The notes: a model not told the origin generated them from the sequence alone. A stretch of DNA of 64,000 bases from Acanthosepion esculentum (GCA_964036315.1 OZ038485.1:101082749-101146748), one strand, 5' to 3'. Positions 43,196-53,998 are shown, counted from the first letter of the stretch. A program made the numbers and translations.

Positions 43196-43510
43196 AAAAT
43201 GTGGTTCTATACAAGGATGCTGAGAATACAATGGATTGAACACATGAGCAACGACGAAGTTTTGAGAAAAATCGAAACAAAAAAAGGATATTTATACGTA
43301 GCATCAGACAGAGACAGTTGAAACTTTCTAGGGCACCTGAGGAAAGACTGCTTGGAAAATTTGACACTCACGGAAATTGTTGAAGGACAGAAGAAAGCAG
43401 CGCACAGCCAATCTGTTGAGCTTTTGGCAAATGGCTCGAAAAACAAGGATGAGGAGCGATATCAAAAAGACCAAATTTTCTAGAGGGTACAAAGGAGAGG
43501 AAGTTGTGGA
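43196..43510 (+). pseudogene. RTE-like LINE fragment (family 2), right part
   Basis: The frame reads MWFYTRMLRIQWIEHMSNDE, VLRKIETKK, then after a stop NFLGHLRKDCLENLTLTEIV. This is the post-RT tail of RTE/BovB-type elements. It repeats a few bases of the left part (aaatgtkgttctata), compatible with a diverged target duplication around the inserted LINE. Confidence 0.65.
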
Positions 43511-43985
43511 GAGCCACAGTAGATGAACCTCGTTGTTCGCAACCTCTAAGAACTTTATAGACGTGAACTTCGCCGGCCTTACTGCGCAGAGATACTTACT
43601 GCTTCCTCTGGTCACATGTCCACTCTCAAGAAGCCACGAACACGACCGTGGTTTTCATATCGTTTGATAGCTCTCCAAATGTAGGAAAAACAAACAAGAA
43701 CGTTAAAATTCATGGTATTTGACCGAATTAAAAATAAAGTTTGTTATTATAATGCAGCTATCTTAGTTATACAGCTTAGATAACGCTATAATTCTACTGT
43801 GTGTTTTTTGTTTGTTTGTATTTGTTTTTTGTGTTGTTTTTTTAGCGATAAAACACAAAGTAATGCAAATAAAACGCTATATATTATACAACACATACTA
43901 TGTGAGGATATAGATATGTTGACCAAGTTTTGAAAAGCAAGGAATTATATTATTTAAAAATTGGTAAAACTTGCTGGATAACGGC
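43511..43985. other. Unannotated sequence
   Basis: No gene recognised. Confidence 0.5.
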
Positions 43986-44575
43986 ATCATGCATCTTGGT
44001 TTGATTTTGTTTGTTTTGTTTTACAGCATATCAACCTCAATGGGTTATTTAATGCCGACAAAATTTTTATTGCTGGTAATATTTTTTTCTTCAAAAATCT
44101 ATTTTGTGGTAATATTTGTTCTTCAAAAATGTATCGCTGGTAATATATTTTCAATAATGTATCGCTGGCAATAATTTTTTTTTTCTTTAAAAATTTATGG
44201 CTGGTAATAATTTTTTACAAAGTATTTCTGACAGTAAAATCTATTTTTACACTTTCATAGTGTTTTGACCTCAGTTTGGGGGTTACCTATTTGCCCATAG
44301 CTGGGACCCTAACTATACCCGGTGTCAGGGTGGACCTGGGAACACCAGCAATTAAGAGGTTGTTCCACGCTCATCAAAACCTCCTGATCGGAGGCCTTGC
44401 TGTTGGACGTAGTTCATCGTCTTACCCAGGACGCGGATGTAGTTTATCGTCTTACCCAGGACGCGGATGTTGTTTATCGTCTTACCCAGTACGCGGATAT
44501 AGTTTATCGTCTTACCTTGGACGCGAATGCAACTTGGCCATTTCAAGCTTAGAAATAGTTTTTAGGTATCAATAA
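43986..44575 (+). repeat. GGTTTGG dispersed repeat with an internal 30-bp expansion
   Basis: It has the same order as 40443-40860. Near the end, 44409-44528 is four tandem 30-bp units (agtttatcgtcttacccagg plus acgcggatgt). Because 30 is a multiple of three, an open frame encodes four SSYPGRGCSL-like repeats, but I do not consider it a gene. Confidence 0.8.
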
Positions 44576-44619
44576 TAAGGATAAATAATAAAAGTAACAT
44601 CGTTTAGTAATCTTTAATA

Positions 44620-44890
44620 ATCAACCAGTTATGTGTCATGCGTGATACACGCTTAGGTGATCATGTATCTTTCGATACAGAACTGACATGGCAGATTTTT
44701 TACCTGCAGTAGATTGCCGTTTCTTTCTGCAGTAGACCAGTTGCTATCCAAGGCTACAGAAGCCGGTCTGTCCTGCTATTTACCCATAGCTAGTGGGAGG
44801 TGGGAGAATAAGAGGATTCATACCTTTCACGTAAGTAAATGTAATGGATTCGACTGGAATTCGAACTCGGCTCTCAAATTTAATCTGCCC
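44620..44890 (-). repeat. Long tRNA-derived SINE (class 2)
   Basis: gtgatacacgcttaggtgat, gacatggcagatttttt, gctatttacccatagctagt and gactggaattcgaactcggc (B box) in reverse. The A-box end is cut off where the Tc1-like element begins. Confidence 0.75.
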
Positions 44891-44894
44891 AACC

Positions 44895-45920
44895 ATCTTT
44901 TCGTTCACATGCCTATGTAAGCTCCTCTGGCAGTCAATACTTTTATTAATCTTTTGTCCATTAAAGTAGTCACACTTTGAATTGTAGATGGAATTATGTT
45001 GAAGATCACATTCAATATTTGTTGTTTTACTTCTTTGTTGTTCCATTACTTTCCTCCTTCGTACAGCTTCTGCTTGACAATTTCCCAGAGTTTTCAATGC
45101 GATTGTGGTCTGGAGATTGAGGCGGCTATTCCATAAATTTGAATCCTTTTCGCTCTACAAATGCCCTTGTTAACTTAGCTGCGGGCGATGGGGTATTGTC
45201 TTGCATGAAAATCACCTTGGATTTGAAACTTCGTGATGTTTTATTGTACCAGGGTATGAACATAGAGTTAAAAAATGTTAACGTAGTTTTCGCTATTCAT
45301 TTTCAGGCCATGTGCAAAGAAGAGTTCAACGGTGGTATCACCGATGATTGCCGCCCAGAACATAACACATGCTTCACCTTGATTACGTCTGAAGCGGGTT
45401 GGGAGTACACTGTCTTCCGCCAAGCCCTCTCTGGCGTCAGCACCATCGAGAGTAGATCGACATTCATCCCTGAATAAAACGGAGCTGAAATTGCATTTCA
45501 TCTAGGCATTTGCCCATGAAATTCTTTTCGTAATGTTAACTTTTGATAAAGGAGGGCTTGATTAGACTTTAACAACTTTTGCAAGCTCATTCAAGATATT
45601 CCTTGTAGCTCTGTTCGTTCTAGCTACATCAGCTTCTTGAAATATCTTCTTGCTAGATACTAACGGATATTTCTTCAAAGCCCGAGTTATCAGATAGTTC
45701 TCTTGCTTTGTTATTTTCCTTTTACCAGCATAATTACCGGGTACAGTTGATGTTAGAAATCGCTTTCTTGAACGTCCGCACGTCCCACTTAATGAGCTTT
45801 GCAATATCACTTGCAGTAACCCCTTCTGCTAACTTATTTATAATTTTCTCCTTTAATTGAATATTTTTCCTTTTCCTATTCTGATGCTTTCTATCGTTTC
45901 CCCCCAAAAAATACATAAAT
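44895..45920 (-). pseudogene. Tc1-like transposase remnant
   Basis: On the minus strand the pieces follow transposase order in shifting frames. The DNA-binding helix-turn-helix is KIINKLAEGVTASDIAKLIK (45.85 kb). Then RALKKYPLVSSKKIFQEADV and RATRNILNELAKVVK (45.6 kb) follow. The first catalytic region is VLFRDECRSTLDGADA, followed by ACVMFWAAIIGDTTVELFF (45.3-45.5 kb). The third-acid region is QSPDHNRIEN near 45.1 kb. Several frameshifts and stops kill it. Terminal repeats were not identified, so ends are approximate. The DNA strand opposite shows a spurious 112-codon ORF. Confidence 0.75.
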
Positions 45921-46126
45921 CAAAAATACGACGTTCAGAGCAGCGGTAACCTGTCTTTTCGTAATAGCTTTATCCGCTAAAACCCTGCCTCAAATAGTAA
46001 TATCCAAAATAGCTTCTCCCAGGAACACATTGTGTTATCCAACTGCCTGTTAGACTACGTAACAACCCAATGGTCAAACCAGTACTTACCCAATTTCCTC
46101 TCCAGTGAATACTTCAGATGTAATCG
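45921..46126. other. Unannotated sequence
   Basis: Possibly the outer part of the adjacent Tc1-like or LTR-derived element; nothing diagnostic. Confidence 0.4.
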
Positions 46127-46365
46127 ATGTGGGAACAGTGCCTTCGCCTTTTCATTACTGTCAAACTCTCTGCCTTGAGCAGAGAGGAAACCGGACGAGG
46201 ATTTGCCGAAGGGCAAAGATTCGTCCGGGGAGGTAGACAGACGCTGAACCCGTTTATACGGGTTCTAAGGGAATATTTATGGCCGCGCCTGCGGGATCGG
46301 AGAACCAACGGTAAACTCGGCCTTGTGCCACATACATCCCTCGTGGGCGGGAGCTGTTAAATATG
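46127..46365 (+). repeat. LTR-derived module (family A)
   Basis: ctctgccttgagcagagagg, ccggacgaggatttgccgaa, gaacccgtttatacgggttc and cggccttgtgccacatacat match the core of the solo LTR at 4566-5033. I see no TG...CA ends or target duplication, so it may be a fragment. Confidence 0.7.
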
Positions 46366-46481
46366 ACAGATATAATCGACGTTTTTATAATTTGCATAAT
46401 AGCGTTATCCGAGCTGTAAATCCTAAAACAATGAGTTGAAGTAGTTCATAGTGACATTATATATACTCTAATGCATAATAT

Positions 46482-48230
46482 TTGGTTTGGTTTAGTTTGT
46501 TTTATGGTATATCAACCTCAGTGGGTCATTTAATGCCAACAAAATTTTGAAATAGATTCATAGCGATAGTTTGGTTTGGTTTGTTTTATGGTATATCAAC
46601 CTCAGTGGGTCATTTAATGCCAACAAAATTTTGAAATAGATTCATAGCGATAGTTTGGTTTGGTTTGTTTTATGGTATATCAACCTCAGTGGGTCATTTA
46701 ATGCCAACAAAATTTTGAAATAGATTCATAGCGATAGTTTGGTTTGGTTTATTTTATGGCATATCAACCTCAGTGGGTCATTTAATGCCAACAAAATTTT
46801 GAAATAGATTCATAGCGATAGTTTGGTTTGGTTTGTTTTATGGTATATCAACCTCAGTGGGTCATTTAATGCCAACAAAATTTTGAAATAGATTCCTAGC
46901 GATAGTTTGGTTTGGTTTGTTTTATGGTATATCAACCTCAGTGGGTCATTTAATGCCAACAAAATTTTGAAATAGATTCATAGCGATAGTTTGGTTTGGT
47001 TTGTTTTATGGTATATCAACCTCAGTGGGTCATTTAATGCCAACAAAATTTTGAAATAGATTCATAGCGATAGTTTGGTTTGGTTTGTTTTATGGTATAT
47101 CAACCTCAGTGGGTCATTTAATGCCAACAAAATTTTGAAATAGATTCATAGCGATAGTTTGGTTTGGTTTGTTTTATGGTATATCAACCTCAGTGGGTCA
47201 TTTAATGCCAACAAAATTTTGAAATAGATTCATAGCGATAGTTTGGTTTGGTTTGTTTTATGGTATATCAACCTCAGTGGATCATTTAATGCCAACAAAA
47301 TTTTGAAATAGATTCATAGCGATAGTTTGGTTTGGTTTGTTTTATGGTATATCAACCTCAGTGGGTCATTTAATGCCAACAAAATTTTGAAATAGATTCA
47401 TAGCGATAGTTTGGTTTGGTTTGTTTTATGGCATATCAACCTCAGTGGGTCATTTAATGCCAACAAAACTTTGAAATAGATTCATAGCGATAGTTTGGTT
47501 TGGTTTGTTTTATGGTATATCAACCTCAGTGGGTCATTTAATGCCAACAAAATTTTGAAATAGATTCATAGCGATAGTTTGGTTTGGTTTGTTTTATGGC
47601 ATATCAACCTCAGTGGGTCATTTAATGCCAACAAAATTTTGAAATAGATTCATAGCGATAGTTTGGTTTGGTTTGTTTTATGGTATATCAACCTCAGTGG
47701 GTCATTTAATGCCAACAAAATTTTGAAATAGATTCCTAGCGATAGTTTGGTTTGGTTTGTTTTATGGCATATCAACCTCAGTGGGTCATTTAATGCCAAC
47801 AAAATTTTGAAATAGATTCATAGCGATAGTTTGGTTTGGTTTGTTTTATGGCATATCAACCTCAGTGGGTCATTTAATGCCAACAAAATTTTGAAATAGA
47901 TTCATAGCGATAGTTTGGTTTGGTTTGTTTTATGGTATATCAACCTCAGTGGGTCATTTAATGCCAACAAAATTTTGAAATAGATTCATAGCGATAGTTT
48001 GGTTTGGTTTGTTTTATGGTATATCAACCTCAGTGGGTCATTTAATGCCAACAAAATTTTGAAATAGATTCATAGCGATAGTTTGGTTTTGTTTGTTTTA
48101 TGGCATATCAACCTCACTGGGTCATTTAATCCCAACAAAAATTTGAAATAGATTCATAGCGATAGTTTGGTTTGGTTTGGTTTGTTTTGTGGCATATCAA
48201 CCTCAGTGGGTCATTTAATGCCAACAAAAT
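46482..48230 (+). repeat. 84-bp minisatellite, about 21 copies
   Basis: The unit is exactly 84 bp (tagcgatagt starts at 46561, 46645, 46981, 47401, 47821 and so on). It differs among copies at only a few sites (gtatatc/gcatatc, attcatag/attcctag). The unit is the first about 60 bp of the GGTTTGG dispersed repeat (ggtttggtttgttttatggt, atatcaacctcagtgggtca, tttaatgccaacaaaatttt) joined to gaaatagattcatagcgata. High homogeneity suggests recent expansion. There is no ORF through it. Confidence 0.97.
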
Positions 48231-48232
48231 GG

Positions 48233-48425
48233 TAGACTTTATGAATTCGCCTTCGCTATGGTACCAAGACTTTATGAATTGGCTTTCGCTATGGTACCTA
48301 GATATTAGGAATTGACCTTCGCTATGGTACCCAGATTTATGAATTTGCCTTCGGTATGGTACCTAGACTTTATGAATTGACCTTCGCTATGGTACCTAGA
48401 CTTTATGAATTGGCCTTCGCCTTAA
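48233..48425 (+). repeat. 33-bp minisatellite, about 6 copies
   Basis: The unit is tagactttatgaattgacct then tcgctatggtacc. It starts directly after the 84-bp array. Confidence 0.92.
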
Positions 48426-48600
48426 AACTATTCCCATAAAAAATAAAACGGCACAAGAAGTAAAAGCAAGTGATAGCGATGTTCAGAAACAAAATAAGGA
48501 CCCATGCATGTGTTGATGCGAACACGTGTCACTTTCAACATTGCTCATAATTTTTATTCATAATTCCCTCATGTATTCTATATTGAAACATCTGTTAATA

Positions 48601-48925
<325 letters not shown>

Positions 48926-49012
48926 AGGATCCAAAGAGTGTCAGTTCAATACCCGGTTACGGCAGTGGAGAACTTGGAGAGGGAAATTAACAAGAGATAA
49001 CTGATAACTGAC
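48926..49012 (+). repeat. tRNA-derived SINE (class 4), 3' part
   Basis: ggatccaaagagtgtcagtt, caatacccggttacggc, gtggagaacttggagaggga and aattaacaag. The A-box end is missing. Confidence 0.7.
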
Positions 49013-49021
49013 ATCCATTAA

Positions 49022-49200
49022 ACATGGCACGTGGAACTAGAACAGTCTACCCCAGTGAGCGAAATAAATGGTTCAGTTCGACATTCCAACCACCTGAAGA
49101 AGGCCGGAGCGTACAACGGCCGAAACGTTGCAATAGATATGGCGACAAAGTTGAAGACAATAGTCCGAATAATGTAAATAGTATACATATATAGTAAATA
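49022..49200 (+). repeat. T repeat, plus orientation
   Basis: It mirrors 48703-48925: catggcacgtggaactagaa, ctaccccagtgagcgaaata, cacctgaagaaggccggagc, gtacaacggccgaaacgttg, ccgaataatgtaaatag, then short (TA)n to 49220. Confidence 0.88.
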
Positions 49201-49405
49201 GTATATATATATATATATTAATACATGTCTCATTAAATAATATAGATAAGCGTTGTCTATATATTTTATGTAAGTTTTTTTCATATAGTCTGATAATCTT
49301 AATAACATTATCATTAAATAATGAAAGAAAATCACAATATTGATACATACTTTTTTTTTATTTAATCCAATCATGTATTAATGAAAAAATGCTGCCTAAA
49401 TACAC

Positions 49406-49408
<3 letters not shown>

Positions 49409-49466
<58 letters not shown>
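49409..49466. repeat. (TA)n microsatellite
   Basis: About 28 TA units, left flank of the inverted-repeat element. Confidence 0.97.
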
Positions 49467-49468
<2 letters not shown>

Positions 49469-49804
49469 TTGCGTTGATGTGAGTTTGTGACACTGGGTTT
49501 CACGCCCTTTGCGATCGTCAGACAAACTGATTAATTTTGAAATTGGGATTTATTTATGGTTGCATATATCGGTGTTTTACGCACGTAAGTTCACGCATGT
49601 CTGTGTGAGTTGCAATGCGTGGACGTGCGTGTATGTCTGTCTGCATTTGTATGAATGGCGTTCCGACAAACAATTTTTTCCTCCCACTGCCATAAAACAG
49701 CGATATACGCAACTAAAAATAAGTACAGAATGTCAAAATTAATCAGTTTGTCTGACGATCGCAAAGGGCGTGAAACCAAGGGTCATAAACGCACATCAAC
49801 GCAA
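49469..49804. mobile_element. Inverted-repeat element with 72-bp arms
   Basis: Arms 49469-49540 and 49733-49804 are inverse copies over 72 bp with few mismatches (shared cgccctttgcgatcgtcaga, caaactgattaattttga). Each arm contains CTGACGATCGC...GTGAAACC. No transposase is present. (TA)n lies to the left. Confidence 0.8.
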
Positions 49805-49890
49805 CTAATTATGTTAACTCTATCGCTGATCTGGAGCGCTTTCCAATAAGTACCGCGCATAAAATATATATAAATAATATATATAAAAAT

Positions 49891-49892
<2 letters not shown>

Positions 49893-49973
<81 letters not shown>

Positions 49974-49994
49974 TATGCATATATATATATATGT

Positions 49995-50054
<60 letters not shown>
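49893..50054. repeat. (TA)n and (TA)n-(TG)n microsatellites
   Basis: Two tracts are separated by cattatgcat. Confidence 0.97.
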
Positions 50055-50056
<2 letters not shown>

Positions 50057-50186
50057 CTAATACAAGAATAAAGCATGTCACTTATTTGATTGATGACACT
50101 TTCACTATCCCGACTCCGCAGTTTCGTGGACCCATCATCGAGAAATTACACCGTCCACTCGTCAGGGAGTATCAGCAATTATAAAT

Positions 50187-50305
<119 letters not shown>

Positions 50306-50339
50306 ACAGCTTCTGATATACGCAAAATTATATAATTTT

Positions 50340-50935
50340 CTTTGCCAGGATGTAGAGGGCTACAAGGCCCAGGAGCCAGTCGTTATAGAGGGCTACAAAT
50401 AAGCGTCACTGTTTATGCGGATATGTCGGGAAGAGAATAGCAGGGTGTACAGCATTTTGTCAACAATGTTCTCAACAGAAATAAATATTATATCAGTTAT
50501 ATGAAAAGTTCAGGATGCTTAAAGATCGACTTAGTTTCGTGATATTACGCCCCTCGGGCTTCAGATAGAAACATTACCATAATTATTACAAAATATGACA
50601 GAATATGTATTATTTTATAAACGCTTATTATACATGCTAACGAAATTATCAAATTCAAAAAATTTCGACGCTTACAAATGATAGCCCGGTGACTCTATAA
50701 CATTAACTGGAAACCTAGATCTCCTCCTTTCCTTTTTCTGTTTTTCGTGTTCGAGCAAAAAAGAAATAAAGTAAAAATAAATAAATAAGGAAAATAAAAT
50801 AAAATAATCCTAATCAATAAAAAAATAAATCTACGAATACACCCACAAACGCGCAAGCAAAGATAATAATAACAATCAATAGAAAATAATAAAGTAATTA
50901 ATAATAAAGAACTTAAAAATAGTGAACAACACAAT
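50340..50935. other. Mostly unannotated sequence
   Basis: gtttatgcggatatgtcggg (50415) is shared with 21.2 kb. The rest has no recognised feature. Confidence 0.45.
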
Positions 50936-50937
50936 CA

Positions 50938-51105
50938 AATTTACATTAGTCGGACTATTGTCCTCGAAATTCCAACCTCCTGAAGAAGGCCGGAGCGTAC
51001 AACGGCCGAAACGTTGTGACAAATATGGCGACAAAGATGAGGACAATAGTCCGACTAATGTAAATACTGTACATAATACCTTATCTCAGAAATATAGACA
51101 GACCC
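50938..51105 (+). repeat. T repeat with inverted ends
   Basis: It starts tttacattagtcggactatt then gtcctcg, holds the cctgaagaaggccggagcg...acaacggccgaaacgttgtg core and ends gaggacaatagtccgactaa tgtaaatac, so the two ends are inverse copies of about 25 bp. Confidence 0.85.
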
Positions 51106-51289
51106 CAACACGATCAAATATCTACAAAACTGCATTCGGATCAACAATTGTACACATATATTTATACCCATAATGCAACACTGAACAGCATATATAAATA
51201 GTCTTGCCAAAACACAACACACCTGGTCTGAAGGTTGCGTTTAACCATGAGACAGCCAGTCGTCGCTAGATGCTGACCTCAATACCCGC

Positions 51290-51293
<4 letters not shown>

Positions 51294-51341
<48 letters not shown>
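51294..51341. repeat. (TA)n microsatellite
   Basis: About 24 TA units. Confidence 0.97.
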
Positions 51342-51344
<3 letters not shown>

Positions 51345-51402
51345 GTGAGTCGGTTATATTTTATAATATTAGGAAACAATTTATGCAAAGAATAACTTCG
51401 CC

Positions 51403-51616
51403 AACAGGACTTAATGAGACATTAACTTACTATCAATTCCTTGAATAATAAGATCCTTATATTCGACTTGTTGTCAGATAAAGAAATTTCGTCTTAGTGT
51501 TTGCCTATATATGGGGAAATTGAAGATGACAATTTGAAATTGCCGAATGTACTTAAATATAAGGATTTTATTATTCAAGGAATTGACAGTAAGTTAATAT
51601 CTCATTAAGTCCTGTT
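51403..51616. repeat. Inverted repeat, 61-bp arms
   Basis: aacaggacttaatgagacat begins the left arm (51403-51463); the right arm 51556-51616 is its reverse complement with about three mismatches. (TA)n flanks both sides of the hairpin at a short distance. Confidence 0.85.
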
Positions 51617-51665
51617 AGAGAAGTGATTTTGCCATTAATCACATGAACATTGGTATATAATTCTT

Positions 51666-51674
<9 letters not shown>

Positions 51675-51726
<52 letters not shown>
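51675..51726. repeat. (TA)n microsatellite
   Basis: About 26 TA units. Confidence 0.97.
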
Positions 51727-51728
<2 letters not shown>

Positions 51729-51991
51729 CGTATACTTTTGGCAGTAAGTTTTGATTAAAACATGTTTCATTAGTTTGGAGAAATGATGAACACAACAATT
51801 TTTGTCTTAGAAAAAACAAGACCCTGATGACAACATTGTGCTAATGTCGAAAGTACTCGGAATAAAATGAATATGCATCAACATGGAAATTTTCTTTCTT
51901 CCTCTAATAAGGATACTAAGAAACTTGTCCGTAATTACGAGATGATCCTATTAAAAATAATTAGACCAAACTTGTCTAAATTATTTAATGA

Positions 51992-51995
<4 letters not shown>

Positions 51996-52046
<51 letters not shown>
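51996..52046. repeat. (TA)n microsatellite
   Basis: About 25 TA units. Confidence 0.97.
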
Positions 52047-52049
<3 letters not shown>

Positions 52050-52159
52050 AGAAATTTTGGGAGGATTTAGAGTAATCATATATATTATTTCTTCGAGTCC
52101 AGAAAAGTGAGTAGCGGCGATATATCGATTCTAGTTTGTGTCACCGAGGCCCGTGGTAC

Positions 52160-52230
<71 letters not shown>
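52160..52230. repeat. (GATA)n microsatellite
   Basis: About 17 GATA units. Confidence 0.97.
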
Positions 52231-52365
52231 TATTTATGCTCTCGTTATCCGATCGAGTACTCTGGAGAAAGAGTAATTTCAAAACAGTAGCTGCTACTGC
52301 TATTAATGCACCGCTGTTCAATTACGAATTGAGCCCTCTTTGCCACTGGCGTTTGTATACATGTT

Positions 52366-52500
52366 CATATATAATACGCTAAAATTTCCCTTTCTCTGAC
52401 TGATGCCAAATCGGTCGAGTTTCGAACTCGGCTTGAAGAAATCGGACATCTAGCAATACTGATGAGCTGTATTACAGCGAAACAGGATCGTATGTTGATG

Positions 52501-52503
<3 letters not shown>
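52366..52503 (+). repeat. Hammerhead-bearing retroposon, copy A
   Basis: tataatacgctaaa, ctctgactgatgccaaatcg, gtcgagtttcgaactcggct (a T-arm-like CGAG-TTTCGAA-CTCG), tgaagaaatcgg, then a hammerhead motif and (TA)n at 52504-52551. Copy B lies 250 bp downstream in the same order and orientation. Confidence 0.75.
52454..52497 (+). ncRNA. Hammerhead ribozyme motif, type I, copy A
   Basis: Helix I strand CAATA (52454-52458), core CTGATGA (52459-52465), helix II GCTGT-ATT-ACAGC (52466-52478, 5 perfect pairs), GAAAC (52479-52483), cleavage triplet GTA (52490-52492), helix I strand TGTTG (52493-52497; five pairs including one G-U). All conserved core bases are present. Helix III is weak in this copy (AC/GT). 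Confidence 0.8.

Positions 52504-52552
<49 letters not shown>
52503..52552. repeat. (TA)n tail of hammerhead retroposon A
   Basis: About 24 TA units begin five bases after the ribozyme. Confidence 0.95.
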
Positions 52553-52553
<1 letters not shown>

Positions 52554-52611
52554 CAATCGAGCGCTATAATATATATACGCTATTGTGGCCGGTATGACTT
52601 TTATATATCAC

Positions 52612-52761
52612 GTATATAATGCGTTAAATCGCTGATAACCTAGGAGTAAGAGTCTCTGACTGATGTCAGATCGGTCGAGTTTCGATCCCGGCTTGAAGCA
52701 ATCGTATTGTCTACCCACACTGATGGGCCGTGATACGGCGAAACAGTCTGTCTGTGGATGG

Positions 52762-52762
<1 letters not shown>
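52612..52762 (+). repeat. Hammerhead-bearing retroposon, copy B
   Basis: tataatgcgttaaatc, gtctctgactgatgtcagat, cggtcgagtttcgatcccgg (T-arm/B-box like), cttgaagcaatcg, then a hammerhead motif, then (TA)n at 52763-52831. It is homologous to copy A along its length except an extra stretch near ctgataacctagg. Confidence 0.75.
52715..52757 (+). ncRNA. Hammerhead ribozyme motif, type I, copy B
   Basis: Helix I CCACA (52715-52719) pairs perfectly with TGTGG (52753-52757). The core is CTGATGG (52720-52726; A9 of the consensus is G here). Helix II is GCCGT-GAT-ACGGC (52727-52739). GAAAC is at 52740-52744. Helix III is ACA/TGT with loop GTC, and the cleavage triplet is GTC (52750-52752). Copies A and B differ in both strands of helix II and of helix I, yet pairing is kept (compensatory changes), which supports a real RNA fold. 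Confidence 0.8.

Positions 52763-52832
<70 letters not shown>
52762..52832. repeat. (TA)n tail of hammerhead retroposon B
   Basis: About 35 TA units. Confidence 0.95.
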
Positions 52833-52834
<2 letters not shown>

Positions 52835-53245
52835 GAAGAGGTTATAATGGTTCCAACGAGAGAAAAGTGTTTCTGGTCTCACGATCGTCTTCAGGTAAAG
52901 GGTGGAGATTTCCACATATTATTAAAAATAATTAATTTTTTTCCTTTATGTTTTTCAATGTTAAATATTCTCGATATGAGACATCCTCTGTTTTTGCGTT
53001 GGTCATTTGAATGTCTTTCTTTAAATGGTAGTGAGGAGTTCTGAGCGAAGGGTCATAAAACAATTAAGGTTGGTTTGAGAAGTGATGAATCGGTTGTCTT
53101 ATCTTTTAATGTTTTAATAACGCCTGTGTGTTCTTAGATCTCTTAGATCTATTTCCATTTTCGTGTGTTTCTGTCAGCATGCGTGTATATATGTGTGTGT
53201 ACATTCCCCCTGAATACATACACTGTCTCACTACGAAGAATTAGT
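52833..53245. other. Unannotated sequence
   Basis: It starts aatgaagaggttataatggt with ctggtctcacgatcgtcttc nearby, reminiscent of the ends of (TA)n-tailed repeats. Otherwise nothing. Confidence 0.4.
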
Positions 53246-53405
53246 AAACACATTTGTACACATACAGACACACACACACACACAGACATACACACACACA
53301 CGCACACACGTACACTGTCCCACCACAAGGAATCCGTACACACGCACACACACTCACACACAAATACACATATTTTTCCCAAGTTACATGGAACCAGCAC
53401 GCACG

Positions 53406-53436
<31 letters not shown>

Positions 53437-53569
53437 ATACATACGCATATACAAACACACGTATTTCCTGAGTTGTGTGGGATTGTGTTAGTAGCTCCCC
53501 TGCTTTCGCCTATATGCGTGCATATACACGCATACATACATATACACATACACACACACACATACACAG

Positions 53570-53604
<35 letters not shown>

Positions 53605-53640
53605 CATACACACATATGCGTACATATATACATTTTTCGT
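53246..53640. repeat. Degenerate (CA)n-rich tract
   Basis: Many interrupted CA, CACG and TACA runs. Long ORFs in four frames (HTHTHT and VCVCVC polymers) arise from it and are not genes. The Penelope-like element ends 100 bp to the right. Confidence 0.9.
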
Positions 53641-53743
53641 GTTCCACAGATGCCCGCATGTGAGCTTGCGTGCATGTATTAGAGTGGCTTGATCACTGTA
53701 TTTGGTCACCATGTGTGCATGCTGTGTGCTTTTGTGTGTGGGG

Positions 53744-53998
53744 TCATGATCTATTTAGTTCCGGTTTGAATTTATTTATAAAGTTTTTTTCTTGTATTTG
53801 TAGGTAGGAATAATTGTCTGTTTGATATATCGGCATGATATTAAATTTACCCTGGTTACATTCAAAGATATGTTGTGAAACAAAAAGTTTTTTGTTGTCT
53901 GGCAACTTTATGTTGCTTTTGTGTAGGGAGACCCTGTTGTTCAGTTGTTGGCTGATACCTGACTTCCTGCATTTTGTGCATTTAAGTACATAAATCAC
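53744..53998 (-). pseudogene. GIY-YIG endonuclease domain of the Penelope-like element, damaged
   Basis: It reads MIYVLKCTKCRKSGISQQLN, NRVSLHKSNIKLPDNKKLFV, SQHIFECNQGKFNIMPIYQT and ends NFINKFKPELNRS. IYVLKC stands for the GIY strand, but the YIG part (normally KxYIGxTxxxLxxR) is reduced to GIS by a small deletion, and it sits in a different frame from the linker. C-terminal LNxxK-type conserved residues remain. The deletion should abolish catalysis. Confidence 0.8.

Noticed and set aside
45139..45477. 112-codon plus-strand ORF
   Set aside because: Antisense shadow of a decayed Tc1-like transposase.
46482..48230. CRISPR-like array
   Set aside because: Units are directly tandem with no unique spacers, and the context is a eukaryotic repeat region.
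49022..49200. Calling the T repeat core a canonical hammerhead
   Set aside because: An additional A lies between CTGAAGA and the GGCCG stem, and I could not place a NUH cleavage site with a convincing helix I.
53165..53682. Overlapping 100-144 codon ORFs on both strands
   Set aside because: Translations of degenerate (CA)n; Cys/Val and His/Thr polymers.
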